The translations under genes were made by a program, and so were the position numbers. Below the pieces are notes generated by a model that worked only from the letters and a program-made list of their open reading frames with translations, was not told where the DNA came from and searched no databases. From positions 2,918,001-2,982,000 of the forward strand of contig NZ_JAUTAU010000001.1 of NCBI RefSeq assembly GCF_030818775.1: 64,000 nucleotides of DNA, written 5' to 3'. The DNA is from Bacillus sp. SORGH_AS_0510 (GTDB taxonomy: Bacteria; Bacillota; Bacilli; Bacillales; Cytobacillaceae). Of the stretch, positions 32,899-41,513 are shown piece after piece (position 1 is the stretch's first letter; every line of letters begins with the position of its first letter).

Positions 32899-33651
32899 TT
32901 AAGCATATTCAATAAAATGATCATTTTTCAAAATCGGAACGGTTTGGTATACATTTAAACGGCTACAATGTGTGACGTCTGCTTCAAAGCCTCTTGCTCG
33001 TAGCTCTCGTCCGCTCCCACACTCCCAAATTAATTCATCAAGATTTACTTTTGTATGAAGAAATGAAGTCATACAAAGCTCAGCTTCAGGAGACTTTTTT
33101 CCTTCTAAATAGGAAAGTATAGCTCCAGCACCTAAATAGTCCTCAATCGCTGGGCGGAGAGTATCTTCGTGTTCTTTTACTTCCCCCCATTGTTCACCGC
33201 AAGGGATAACCGTAATATTGGAGGCCGTTTGCTTTTGTATTTGATTAGCAGCTACTGCCACAGATTCGGCATTGAGGAAAGATCCAATTAACAGGGCAGG
33301 AACTCTGGATGCAATCCACGTGCAAAATGCCCCATTAATTGAGGTCAAAACATATTTTCGCTCCCTATGATTTTGTCCAAAAGAAACCGGTGATAACGTA
33401 GGCTTTCCGATTTTCGCAGCCTCTGCTCTTCCTAAGATAAACTCAGCGCCAATTTCTTTCGCATACTTTTTTCCATCTAAGCTCTGAGGATACGGATAGA
33501 TGTGTGCCCCATTTCGTAAGGCAGTTATTACTGTGGATGAGAAACTTAGGACATCGACAATGACGATAATATCTCCTCTATCCGCTGCCTCTCTTGCTCC
33601 GCGCCTTCCCCACTCCACTTTACATTCATATCGATCTTGATCGAAAAACAT
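32899..33651 (-). CDS. 2-phosphosulfolactate phosphatase family protein (ComB-like)
   Basis: The 250-residue protein has the ComB family features: VIVDVLSFSSTVITALRNGA near the N-terminus, LTSINGAFCTWIA, LLIGSFLNAESVA, VIPCGEQW and EDYLGAGAILSYL. In methanogens ComB removes phosphate from 2-phosphosulfolactate on the way to coenzyme M; in bacilli that produce sulfolactate in spores the same chemistry (YitC) is used. Sulfolactate synthesis is plausible here since this is a spore-former, but a partner synthase is not in the window. I chose ATG at 33651 with AAAGGGTGAT at 8 bases over the GTG/ATG slightly upstream. Confidence 0.8.
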   Translation of the reverse strand: MFFDQDRYECKVEWGRRGAREAADRGDIIVIVDVLSFSSTVITALRNGAHIYPYPQSLDGKKYAKEIGAEFILGRAEAAKIGKPTLSPVSFGQNHRERKYVLTSINGAFCTWIASRVPALLIGSFLNAESVAVAANQIQKQTASNITVIPCGEQWGEVKEHEDTLRPAIEDYLGAGAILSYLEGKKSPEAELCMTSFLHTKVNLDELIWECGSGRELRARGFEADVTHCSRLNVYQTVPILKNDHFIEYA

Positions 33652-33759
33652 AATCATCACCCTTTCAGCTTACTAAGTTTGTAACCTTGATTTTAAAGGA
33701 ATAACAAAAAAATAATAGACTTATATTTATAAAATGGTAAAATTAGGATTGAGGTCTGT

Positions 33760-33797
33760 AAAAAAAACTCTCTTTTGTCCAAAAGAGAGTTTTTTGT
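33760..33797. terminator. Orphan terminator between divergent genes
   Basis: AACTCTCTTTT pairs with AAAAGAGAGTT, flanked by A7 on the left and T6 on the right, so it works in both directions. It lies between two genes that start away from it, where no transcript is expected to end. Confidence 0.75.
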
Positions 33798-33872
33798 TTA
33801 TCCCTTAACGCCGTTCCCAAATTATGTTCCATACATACTTTGTCATTACAAACGGAAAAGAGGGTATAGTGC

Positions 33873-34337
33873 ATGATCAACGTTTTATTTGTGTGCTTGG
33901 GGAATATTTGCCGTTCACCGATGGCTGAAGCTTTGTTTCGCCACTTAGTCAAAAAGGAAAAATTGGTAAATAAAATTGCAGTTGATTCCGCTGCAACTAG
34001 TCCCTTACAAATCGGCTTCCCGCCGCATGAAGGAACACTAAATATATTAAAAAAATACAATATCTATTCTGACGGTCTAGTTGGACGCAAACTAAAGAAA
34101 GAAGACTTTAGGAAGTTCGACTACATTATCGGTATGGACGAAAGCAATATAAAAAATATTTATAGAATAACGGGCAAGCCCAATCATACAAAAATATTTA
34201 GGTTGCTCGACCTAACCAAATACAAAAAAGATATCCCTGATCCATTTTTCACCGGAGATTTTGAGGAAACCTTTCGACTTGTTTCCGCTGGCTGCCGGGT
34301 ATTACTTAATAAAATTCGCAGAGAACAAAACTTATAA
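33873..34337 (+). CDS. Low molecular weight protein-tyrosine-phosphatase
   Basis: The 154-residue enzyme shows the LMW-PTP P-loop VCLGNICRS (Cys8 nucleophile, Arg14) at the very N-terminus and the general-acid DP motif DIPDPFF (Asp123). These enzymes remove phosphate from tyrosine (or arginine) residues of cytosolic proteins; B. subtilis has YfkJ and YwlE. The length and the early P-loop fit a full-length enzyme. ATG at 33873 follows AGAGGG. The next gene is on the same strand 120 bp on. Confidence 0.92.
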   Translation: MINVLFVCLGNICRSPMAEALFRHLVKKEKLVNKIAVDSAATSPLQIGFPPHEGTLNILKKYNIYSDGLVGRKLKKEDFRKFDYIIGMDESNIKNIYRITGKPNHTKIFRLLDLTKYKKDIPDPFFTGDFEETFRLVSAGCRVLLNKIRREQNL

Positions 34338-34461
34338 CGTAAATAGGCGACCTATAATTGAATAACTGTGTTTAATGATTTTAGGTAAACCATCTTTATC
34401 ATTTGACAAAGGATTAATCTGCCATTATCATCAACTCAAAATGATCTTTGGGGAGATAAAG

Positions 34462-34902
34462 ATGAAAATTTATGTTGATGCAGATGCATGTCCGGTAAAA
34501 GATATCATTATCTCTGAAGGTACGAATGCTGACATACCTGTTATCCTTGTTACTAGCTTCTCTCATTTTTCGAATGCAGAACAACCATCGGGTGTAGAAA
34601 CCATTTATGTTGACTCTGGAGCAGATGCTGCGGATTATCGGATAATGAAGTTAGCAGAAAAAGGAGATATAATCGTTACGCAAGATTATGGTCTTGCCTC
34701 TTTGGGTTTAGCAAAAGGTTGTAAGGTACTTCATCATAAGGGGTCTAGCTATACCAATGAAAATATTGACCAATTATTACAAACTCGTTATTTGAGTGCA
34801 ATGGCTCGAAAAAGCGGAAAACGGACAAAGGGCCCAAAACCATTTACATCAGAAGATAGGGAGAAATTTAAGGAACTTTTTAAAAGAGCGATCTCACATT
34901 AA
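34462..34902 (+). CDS. YaiI/YqxD family protein (DUF188, PIN-like)
   Basis: This protein of 146 residues starts with the highly conserved [14 protein letters not shown] and continues with [29 protein letters not shown] and a basic tail ([14 protein letters not shown]). These are the signatures of the YaiI/YqxD family, which has a PIN-like nuclease fold with three conserved Asp residues; in vivo function is unknown. The open frame runs 29 codons further upstream, but ATG at 34462 has GGGGAG at the right distance and gives the family's normal start. Confidence 0.93.
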   Translation: MKIYVDADACPVKDIIISEGTNADIPVILVTSFSHFSNAEQPSGVETIYVDSGADAADYRIMKLAEKGDIIVTQDYGLASLGLAKGCKVLHHKGSSYTNENIDQLLQTRYLSAMARKSGKRTKGPKPFTSEDREKFKELFKRAISH

Positions 34903-34936
34903 AAGGGACGTTTATTTTTTCTTTATAATCTCTCAT

Positions 34937-34975
34937 AAAATTAGCGTTAATCCCACGGATTAACGCTAATTTTAT
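34937..34975. terminator. Strong bidirectional terminator
   Basis: A perfect 17-bp stem, AAAATTAGCGTTAATCC with GGATTAACGCTAATTTT and a 3-base loop, separates the 3' ends of the yqxD-like and CoxG-like genes. The stem's own ends provide the A/T tracts on both strands, and it touches the stop codon of the leftward gene. Confidence 0.92.
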
Positions 34976-35436
34976 CTCGTATTTCTTCTCATTTCATAAA
35001 TAGTCCGTTTAATTTGTTTTTCCAGTTTTTCAAAAAAAGTGTCTAACCCTTTGCTGGCACCTGAATCCAATACACTTTTTCCAGCTAGTGCAAGGGCACC
35101 CGTTACATCCGCATCGGCCCTACATGTAATTTTAGACCCGCCTTGAACTTCACTTATCAGTAGGTCTGCCTTACCCACAACTTCGCCAACATTTCCCTTT
35201 CCTTCAACGCGTAGCTGATAGGTTGACTGATTTTTCTCGAAAAATCTAATCTTTAATGAAAAGACATCTTGGATCGGACCGATGTTCACATCTAACTCTG
35301 CTTGGTATACTCCTTTTGACGTTTCCACAAACGATTTACAACCAGGTATTGAATTCCTTAGAACTTTTTCATTTTTTATATACTTCCAGACAACGTTCCT
35401 TGGCAGCCCAAAACGATGCTCGTATGTGATATTCAT
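34972..35436 (-). CDS. SRPBCC/CoxG-like protein
   Basis: This protein of 154 residues has the SRPBCC (START-like) fold of the carbon monoxide dehydrogenase subunit G family: a first strand YEHRFGLPRNVVWKYIKN, then the helix VLRNSIPGCKSFVE (the IPGC motif of CoxG), repeated beta strands and a last amphipathic helix ending KQIKRTIYEMRR. CoxG helps recruit CODH to the membrane in carboxidotrophs; in bacilli such genes stand alone and probably bind lipids or hydrophobic ligands. ATG at 35436 with GGAGGACC is the start; the frame runs 13 codons further up. Confidence 0.85.
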   Translation of the reverse strand: MNITYEHRFGLPRNVVWKYIKNEKVLRNSIPGCKSFVETSKGVYQAELDVNIGPIQDVFSLKIRFFEKNQSTYQLRVEGKGNVGEVVGKADLLISEVQGGSKITCRADADVTGALALAGKSVLDSGASKGLDTFFEKLEKQIKRTIYEMRRNTR

Positions 35437-35653
35437 TGGTCCTCCTCCATCCATAGATGTTTTAATCCCATTCATTTATTCATATTCAAAGCGAACTAAG
35501 ATTGTTAACGTTTTTCTCCTACATCTCCCAGAAAACGCTTTCATTCACTAACGCTTTAAATTTAAAAAATAAAATAATATTCAAACTATTGTGTTTATTG
35601 AAATAATATTCTATAATACTTTGCAATACGAAATATTAGAGGAGGTAAACACA

Positions 35654-36625
35654 TTGAAAACCCTAGAAAAAGTTAGTCAGTTTGTTGGCAGTACTTTTGC
35701 CATCTGGGTGCTACTATTTGCAGCACTTGCATTCTTTTCACCCGCTACATTTACATGGATTGCTCCACATATCTCGTTATTGTTAGGAATCATCATGTTT
35801 GGAATGGGTTTAACCCTTTCTGCCAACGACTTTAAAGAAGTATTTAAACGCCCAAAAGATGTGGCTATCGGCGTGGTTGGTCAATTTTTAATTATGCCAG
35901 CCCTTGCTTTTCTTTTAGCAAAAGGCCTAAATTTATCACCCGAAGTCGCAGTTGGCGTTATTTTGGTCGGCTGCTGTCCTGGGGGAACCGCCTCAAACGT
36001 AATGACCTTTCTTTCTATGGGGGATGTCGCACTAAGTGTTACCATTACATCCATCACAACAATCCTAGCTCCACTTGTAACACCTGCACTCATTTTATTA
36101 CTTGCAAGCGAATGGATTCCTGTGGATCCAGGGGGTCTTTTTCTATCCATTGTAAAAATCGTCTTGTTCCCTATCATTCTAGGCGTTGTAGTTAAAAAAC
36201 TATTTAATAAACAGGCACAAGCCAGTGTGAAGGTCTTGCCGCTGGTTTCTATTATCGCCATTGTTGCAATCGTTACGGCTGTTGTATCTGTTAGCCAACA
36301 AGCCATTGCCAAAACTGGATTAATTATTTTTGCGGTAGTTGTCCTACATAATTGCCTTGGGTATTTACTGGGATATTCATTTGGAAAAATGTTTAAGATG
36401 GATCTTTCGAAGAAAAAAGCGGTGGCAATCGAGGTTGGAATGCAAAACTCTGGTTTAGGTGCTGCTATTGCAGCTGCTCACTTCTCTCCACTAGCAGCTG
36501 TTCCAAGTGCTATTTTCAGTGTATGGCATAACATTTCAGGGCCAGTCTTAGCAACTATTTTTAGTCGCATGGAAGACGAAAAGTCAACTGCAAAGATAAA
36601 TGCTGATCAAACATTAGCAAAATAG
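35654..36625 (+). CDS. Bile acid:sodium symporter (BASS) family transporter
   Basis: This protein of 323 residues has ten predicted transmembrane helices and the BASS/SBF features: LGIIMFGMGLTLSANDF near residue 55, VGCCPGGTASNVMTFLSMGDVALSVT (the discontinuous-helix G-G-T-x-S-N motif that binds sodium and substrate) and VAIEVGMQNSGLGAA. Family members carry bile acids, pantothenate/pyruvate or 2-keto acids. The start is TTG at 35654 behind AGAGGAGG; the frame is open further up. A terminator follows; the gene stands alone. Confidence 0.92.
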   Translation: MKTLEKVSQFVGSTFAIWVLLFAALAFFSPATFTWIAPHISLLLGIIMFGMGLTLSANDFKEVFKRPKDVAIGVVGQFLIMPALAFLLAKGLNLSPEVAVGVILVGCCPGGTASNVMTFLSMGDVALSVTITSITTILAPLVTPALILLLASEWIPVDPGGLFLSIVKIVLFPIILGVVVKKLFNKQAQASVKVLPLVSIIAIVAIVTAVVSVSQQAIAKTGLIIFAVVVLHNCLGYLLGYSFGKMFKMDLSKKKAVAIEVGMQNSGLGAAIAAAHFSPLAAVPSAIFSVWHNISGPVLATIFSRMEDEKSTAKINADQTLAK

Positions 36626-36633
36626 CTTTTTCT

Positions 36634-36669
36634 AAACCATCTTCTTTCAAACAAGAAGATGGTTTTTTA
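36634..36669 (+). terminator. Terminator after the BASS transporter gene
   Basis: AAACCATCTTCTT pairs with AAGAAGATGGTTT, followed by TTTACC. It comes about 10 bp after the stop codon. Confidence 0.9.
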
Positions 36670-36743
36670 CCTTTTGGAAATGACCCCCTAAACCATTCTC
36701 CTTTTAACCTTGTTATAATAGTGTTAATCAAGGAGTGTATGCT

Positions 36744-37565
36744 ATGAAAATATTAAAATATCTATTCATCTTCATTTTCATCATTGGACTTGGGGTTTCA
36801 GCCTGGTTTTACTATCCGCAGTATCAGATATACAAAATGAAAAAACAGACAGCGGTTGCTGTTAATCATAAAACCAATCAAATTTCGTATCTTAACTATT
36901 TCCAAAATGCTAAAACAGAGGAACTCCACCTTCTAGCCATTGGAGATTCAATTATTCGAGGAGTTGGTGCTGGACCGAATGAGAACTTTGTAAGCCAATT
37001 TTCTACTAAATTAGCGGAACAGACCAACAAACAAGTTACCTTTGATAACCAAGGTATCAATGGGATTACTAGTGGTGAATTAAATGAGCTAGTTCAGGAA
37101 GGTCGCTTTGATGAATCGATTAAGCAGTCTGATATTGTAACCATAAATGTTGGTGGCAATGATGTTCTTCGCATGGCCCGTGGTCAAAATTTTCGAACCG
37201 TCATTCAAGACTACGATCAACTGCAAACCTCTTTTTCGAAAAATCTTAATGAGATTACTACCAGAATTACCAAAGTGAATCCGAAGGCCACGATTGTATT
37301 TCTAGAATTGTATAACCCCATCCATCCTGATGATCAAATGTATTCTATAGCAGACAAAATGCTGCCTAAATGGAATCTTCATATCTATGAAGTTGCGAAT
37401 CAAATTCCAGGTTCCATCGTTATTGAAACAACAAAGGTCATTAATGGAGACAAGCTGCAAAACCTCTCCCCAGATGGTGTCCATCCCAATGTAGCTGGAT
37501 ATACAGCCATTTCAGAGCAAATCATGTATCAGCTTAAGCATCAAATTAGAAAAAGTTCAGTATAA
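36744..37565 (+). CDS. SGNH/GDSL-type lipase or esterase, membrane-anchored
   Basis: This protein of 273 residues has an N-terminal membrane anchor (residues 5-24) and an SGNH hydrolase domain outside the cell. Block I is LLAIGDSIIRGVGAG with Ser69 in place of the GDSL string's Ser, block III is INVGGNDVLRM, and block V is SPDGVHPN with Asp244 and His247. Relatives (YpmR, LipC) are extracellular esterases or spore germination lipases. ATG at 36744 has AAGGAG eight bases before it; the frame's GTG three codons earlier overlaps that site. A terminator follows. Confidence 0.9.
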   Translation: MKILKYLFIFIFIIGLGVSAWFYYPQYQIYKMKKQTAVAVNHKTNQISYLNYFQNAKTEELHLLAIGDSIIRGVGAGPNENFVSQFSTKLAEQTNKQVTFDNQGINGITSGELNELVQEGRFDESIKQSDIVTINVGGNDVLRMARGQNFRTVIQDYDQLQTSFSKNLNEITTRITKVNPKATIVFLELYNPIHPDDQMYSIADKMLPKWNLHIYEVANQIPGSIVIETTKVINGDKLQNLSPDGVHPNVAGYTAISEQIMYQLKHQIRKSSV

Positions 37566-37574
37566 GTACGAACG

Positions 37575-37603
37575 AACCGTATCTTTATAGGTACGGTTTT
37601 TTT
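37575..37603. terminator. Terminator between the SGNH and GNAT genes
   Basis: AACCGTA pairs with TACGGTT, followed by TTTTTTTC on the plus strand. It lies between convergent genes. Confidence 0.75.
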
Positions 37604-37616
37604 CATAATACACACA

Positions 37617-38072
37617 TTATAATTCCAGTGTCATGAATACGCTATTGGGATCCTCTTTATAATCAGAGAAAGGCTTGCAATTTTGAAATCCAAAGCTAAC
37701 ATATAATCTTCTTGCTGGTTCGAATGCCTCCATTGAGCCCGTTTCCAAACTTACACGTTGATAACCACGTAACTTCGCTTCCTCAATCAGATGTTGTAGC
37801 ATTCGCTTTGCCACACCTTTTCTTAGATGCAAGGCAGAAGTTCGCATGGATTTGATCTCCCCATGTTCACTATTTAGCTCTTTTAGTGCGCCGCATCCAA
37901 GTAATTCCCTACCATCCCATGCACTCCAAAACGCTATCTCAGGTTTCCTTAACTGCTGAAGATTTAAAGCATGAATACTTTCCGGTGGAGAGTTCAATGA
38001 CATGTTATAAAGGTGTTCACTTATTAAACTTGCAATTTCAGGTCCAGTTAAATCATCGCTTCTAATTTCCAT
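37617..38072 (-). CDS. GNAT family N-acetyltransferase (YsnE-like)
   Basis: The 151-residue GNAT protein resembles B. subtilis YsnE. It has HLRKGVAKRMLQHLIEEAKLRGYQRVSLETG, with the acetyl-CoA loop RKGVAKRM, and the closing EPARRLYVSFGFQNCKPFSDYKEDPNSVFM that typifies the family. YsnE has been linked to indole-3-acetate metabolism in plant-associated bacilli, but acceptor specificity here is unknown. ATG follows AGGAGG. The gene is monocistronic. Confidence 0.87.
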   Translation of the reverse strand: MEIRSDDLTGPEIASLISEHLYNMSLNSPPESIHALNLQQLRKPEIAFWSAWDGRELLGCGALKELNSEHGEIKSMRTSALHLRKGVAKRMLQHLIEEAKLRGYQRVSLETGSMEAFEPARRLYVSFGFQNCKPFSDYKEDPNSVFMTLEL

Positions 38073-38313
38073 AAAAGCCTCCTAATTACTCTCAGTTTCT
38101 ATTTAATTAAATCCTATCTATAAACCATCGGACATTCAACGATTATGTAAGAAAATCTTACACAGTTTCACTCCCCCTCTGTTATAAAAATGTAATATTC
38201 TTATAACACAGTTGATAGAATGATTTGCTACAATATTGATACATTAAATAGTACGAACATTTAGAAAATTATTGTTACTAGATTCAATGAATTTTTTAAG
38301 AAAGTAGTGGTGT

Positions 38314-39432
38314 TTGGTGATCAAAAAGTTGATAATGATATTAAGTATAGTGATTATTCTCACAGTATCAGCAGGAAACCCATTTTTACATAGTGTATAT
38401 GCAGAATCTTTAACTAACCTACATAATCAAAACCTTCAATCACAATCGCAGTCAACCACTCCCATAAATTCATTAACCATTGCAGCAGAAATTCCCAACC
38501 TTGAAGCAAACCCAAATAATGTAAAGGAACAAATGAAACGAGTTTACGATGCTATTCAAGCAAATAATGTTGAAATTCTCAAAAATGAAAATTATGGAAA
38601 ACTAGCAAAAGCTGAGGTAGAAAAACTTGAAAAAGAGATGAAAACTTTAGAAGAGAGTATGGAAAAAAGGAAGAGTGTATTAAAGGACCGAGCTCTATCT
38701 TATCAGCACACAGACATGCATGTCTCCTACATTGATGTATTGCTTGGTTCCACTAGTTTTCGTGATTTTGTGGAACGTGTTGGAGCAGTCGCTGCAATTG
38801 CCGAAGCTGACAGAACTCTATTGGAACAGCAAGAAACGGAACAACAGGAATATGATACCAAGAAAGTAGCTTTAGAAAAAAAGCTTACTGAAATAGCCAA
38901 TATGAAAAAAAACTTAGAGACATTAAAGTCACATCTGATTAAACAACAGAATGAATACAGTTTGTTAAAGGAGCAAGTTAAAGAAGAAGTTAGTAAAAAA
39001 GAAGTTGTTAAACAAACATACATAAATGCGATACCAGCTAAACAAAGTGATTACATAAGTACGGTAATAAACGCAGGTAAGAAGTATATTGGCAATTCAG
39101 TTTACGTATTTGGCGGCGGTAGAAGTACGAATGATGTTGCACGTGGCCGATTTGATTGCTCCGGCTTTGTCCATTGGGCTTTTGCACAAGCGGGCGTGAC
39201 TATCGGGACTACGACTTCTGCTATTAAGAATGATGGCAGGCAGGTTGCTGCAAAAGATATGCAGCCAGGGGACCTTGTGTTTTTTGATACATATAAAAAG
39301 GACGGACACGTCGGTATCTATATCGGTGACGGAAAATTCATTGGCTCTCAAAGCTCAACCGGTGTTGCGATCGCCGATATGTCACAAGGTTATTGGAAAA
39401 ATGCATTTAAAGGGCGGGTTGTGCGGATATAA
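38314..39432 (+). CDS. Secreted NlpC/P60 peptidoglycan endopeptidase with coiled-coil N-domain
   Basis: The 372-residue protein has a signal peptide (about 1-31), a CwlO/PcsB-like coiled-coil region (about 65-235) and a C-terminal NlpC/P60 domain. The catalytic Cys282 is in FDCSGFVHWAF and the His332 in GHVGIYIGDGKFIG. Such enzymes cut D-Glu-DAP peptide bonds in the wall, and the coiled coil usually couples them to FtsEX or related regulators. The start is TTG at 38314 (GTG at 38317 is equally possible); the ribosome site is weak. Its 3' end overlaps by 26 bp, tail to tail, with the following GNAT gene. Confidence 0.92.
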   Translation: MVIKKLIMILSIVIILTVSAGNPFLHSVYAESLTNLHNQNLQSQSQSTTPINSLTIAAEIPNLEANPNNVKEQMKRVYDAIQANNVEILKNENYGKLAKAEVEKLEKEMKTLEESMEKRKSVLKDRALSYQHTDMHVSYIDVLLGSTSFRDFVERVGAVAAIAEADRTLLEQQETEQQEYDTKKVALEKKLTEIANMKKNLETLKSHLIKQQNEYSLLKEQVKEEVSKKEVVKQTYINAIPAKQSDYISTVINAGKKYIGNSVYVFGGGRSTNDVARGRFDCSGFVHWAFAQAGVTIGTTTSAIKNDGRQVAAKDMQPGDLVFFDTYKKDGHVGIYIGDGKFIGSQSSTGVAIADMSQGYWKNAFKGRVVRI

Positions 39433-39874
39433 AAAAATGGTATTGGATACAGTTTGCCTCTCTTTTATTATGGTAGATGACCATGGTGTTGCTCGCCATC
39501 CCTGTTTTCACCTTTTTCAAACCCAGCTTTTGATAAAATTCATCGTTACCCGTTGTCGCAATTAGATGAACGCAGGAAACATGACTAAGTTCGTTTAGGA
39601 GATACTCCATTATTTTTCTAGCAATGCCTTGCTTATGATATTCCTGATGAACGACCACATCATATATTGCAGCATTAAACACTCCATCAGTCATGGCTCT
39701 TCCAAATCCAACAATTCGATCATCCATTTTTACAATAGCAACAACATTACTTGCCTCGAAAATTTGTTCAATGATTTCATTGGAATGTTTAGTCCAACCC
39801 ACTGAGCGATAAACCTCTCTCATTTCATCAAGGTTACTTTTTGAAAAATTACTATGAATCTTCATATTTACCAC
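39407..39874 (-). CDS. GNAT family N-acetyltransferase, overlapping the NlpC/P60 gene
   Basis: The 155-residue GNAT protein has HQEYHKQGIARKIMEYLLNE (acetyl-CoA loop) and a NDEFYQKLGLKKVKTGM C-terminal motif. The start is GTG at 39874, four bases after AGGAGG; an ATG at 39865 is an alternative with long spacing. Its C-terminal extension (NKREANCIQYHFFISAQPAL) is encoded across the tail of the NlpC/P60 gene, so the two messages are complementary for 26 bp. The substrate is unknown. Confidence 0.85.
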   Translation of the reverse strand: MVNMKIHSNFSKSNLDEMREVYRSVGWTKHSNEIIEQIFEASNVVAIVKMDDRIVGFGRAMTDGVFNAAIYDVVVHQEYHKQGIARKIMEYLLNELSHVSCVHLIATTGNDEFYQKLGLKKVKTGMASNTMVIYHNKREANCIQYHFFISAQPAL

Positions 39875-40009
39875 AAAACCTCCTATTACTTAATTACGTC
39901 ATTTCATTGGGCTACTCAGTTTACTTGGTTTAATACCTAAAAAATTCAAAAAAAATGGTGCGTTTTTCATAAAACTGCATTTAATGTAATGTGAAGGAGA
40001 TGATGAGGT

Positions 40010-40309
40010 ATGACAGAGATAAATTTCCATCAGCTTGCCCATGAGTTACTCAAACGGGAAGTTGAGGTGGTAACACTTCAAGGTACTTTTACTGGAAGAC
40101 TTCTTGAAGTGGGAAGTGACGTGATTGTGTTGGAGACACGAGGCAGAATGCGTTCTACGCTAGTCGCTATTCGTATTGAAACCATTGTTGCCCTCTTCCG
40201 TGTAGAACAACATAGACCAAGAGGACCTTTTGGTTTTAGTCCTGATGAATTTGAAAGTGAACATGAACATGGCCATGACCATGACCGCATGGAAAGCAGT
40301 GACCGTTAA
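40010..40309 (+). CDS. YuzF family protein (DUF2642, Sm-like fold)
   Basis: The 99-residue protein has a core LLKREVEVVTLQGTFTGRLLEVGSDVIVLETRG that matches DUF2642/YuzF proteins, which have a small beta barrel resembling Sm/Lsm domains. The C-terminal tail is His/Glu/Asp-rich (ESEHEHGHDHDRM), perhaps a metal-binding tail; B. subtilis relatives include CotP-like and YuzF spore-related proteins, with uncertain function. ATG follows GAAGGAGATG. It is a single gene followed by a terminator. Confidence 0.85.
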   Translation: MTEINFHQLAHELLKREVEVVTLQGTFTGRLLEVGSDVIVLETRGRMRSTLVAIRIETIVALFRVEQHRPRGPFGFSPDEFESEHEHGHDHDRMESSDR

Positions 40310-40324
40310 ACTATTCCTATCAAG

Positions 40325-40360
40325 CAAGAGCAGTTTACTTAAGGTGAACTGCTCTTGTTT
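40325..40360. terminator. Terminator between the YuzF-like gene and the GNAT gene
   Basis: CAAGAGCAGTT pairs with AACTGCTCTTG, followed by TTTCGTTTC on the plus strand. It lies between convergent genes. Confidence 0.85.
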
Positions 40361-40378
40361 CGTTTCACATCCAGCATT

Positions 40379-41272
40379 CTATAATCGAAAAGTATAACAT
40401 GTCACTCCTTCGACTTGTTTAAATCCCTCTTGAATATATAACGCTTTGGCCCTTTCATTCTCTGCATTGACACAGAGAATGGTTCTGTCATATCCCGTTC
40501 TGTTGGCAAAATCCAATAAATACCTAAGCAGGAACCTTCCTAAACCTTTGCCCTGGTATTCAGGCACGATTGCAATGGGACCGATATTCATAATAGGCGC
40601 ATCTTCATATTCATCGACAGCACCTCGAATCACTCCTACTGGGCGCTCTTTGTCAAAAAGGATAAGCGATGCCCCTTCGATATGATCCGAATTTGTCATC
40701 ATTTTCACCACCATGTCTGGTGTGATGGGGGTTTCACTTCCTTTTAAATTCGCAAAGGCAGCATTTCGAACCGTACACCAGGCTTCTTCGTCCATGCCTA
40801 AACGGAATGGTCTAATTTCATACCCGTCTAACATGCTGAACTTGGGAACCTCTTCATTTCCCCTAACAAGTAAGAACGTGTAGCGCTCCGCCAAAAACTT
40901 CAATAGTTCAATAGTATGAGCCAATTTTTCATTAGTGAATGGAACGAACAGAAAAACTTCATCTATCTCGTTTGTATGCCTTAACAACTCTTGCATCAAC
41001 ATTTGGTAGTTCACAAGATGTTCCTCTTCGGAATGAAAAATCCTAAAGCGAGCTTTCCGCCCGCGCCGATTATAATCATTCAACATCAATGAGCCTACTG
41101 CTACCATTCTTCCCTTTTGGTTTGTAACAATATAGGTCGGGTTTTCCTTATCTGGTTTAAAGTTTGCTAGATGCTCGTCATACAAAAATGAGTCATCTAT
41201 TTCTATTTTGTGATTCTTACAATAGGCAACAAAGTCTGCTACTCTCTCTTCACATAAGTATTCTACTTTCAT
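40379..41272 (-). CDS. Two-domain GNAT acetyltransferase
   Basis: This protein of 297 residues has two GNAT-fold halves. The N-terminal half is degenerate (KMVAVGSLMLNDYNRRGRKARFRIF); the C-terminal half keeps the acetyl-CoA loop in VPEYQGKGLGRFLLRYLLDFA and CVNAENERAKALYIQEGFKQV. This tandem layout is shared with mycothiol synthase-like and YlbP-like proteins. The acceptor is unknown. ATG at 41272 has AAGGGGAG at 8 bases; a GTG three codons earlier overlaps that. Just beyond its 5' end sits the MITE-like element. Confidence 0.87.
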   Translation of the reverse strand: MKVEYLCEERVADFVAYCKNHKIEIDDSFLYDEHLANFKPDKENPTYIVTNQKGRMVAVGSLMLNDYNRRGRKARFRIFHSEEEHLVNYQMLMQELLRHTNEIDEVFLFVPFTNEKLAHTIELLKFLAERYTFLLVRGNEEVPKFSMLDGYEIRPFRLGMDEEAWCTVRNAAFANLKGSETPITPDMVVKMMTNSDHIEGASLILFDKERPVGVIRGAVDEYEDAPIMNIGPIAIVPEYQGKGLGRFLLRYLLDFANRTGYDRTILCVNAENERAKALYIQEGFKQVEGVTCYTFRL

Positions 41273-41295
41273 TTCTTGCACTCCCCTTTAAAACT

Positions 41296-41374
41296 AGGCT
41301 CTGTTAAACTTGCCTGTTGATTTCCGCTCCAATCAACAGGATTTATAAATCAACACTGTTCTTTAACACAGCCT
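41296..41374. mobile_element. MITE-like element, 79 bp, with 13-bp terminal inverted repeats
   Basis: The ends AGGCTCTGTTAAA (41296-41308) and TTTAACACAGCCT (41362-41374) pair at 12 of 13 positions. The element is flanked on both sides by AAAACT (41290-41295 and 41375-41380), a likely 6-bp target duplication. The inside holds a second 8-bp hairpin, CCTGTTGA with TCAACAGG. It is too short to encode anything and lies upstream of the two-domain GNAT gene. Confidence 0.75.
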
Positions 41375-41513
41375 AAAACTTAAAACATCATCTTTTTATT
41401 GTTCTAGATTATTTTTTATTCTCCTGCCAATTGTTCTGCGATTACAAGTTCAGTTTTTTACCATAACACACTAGTCATGATAAAATAGGGTAATCATATC
41501 GTAAATTGGGGGA

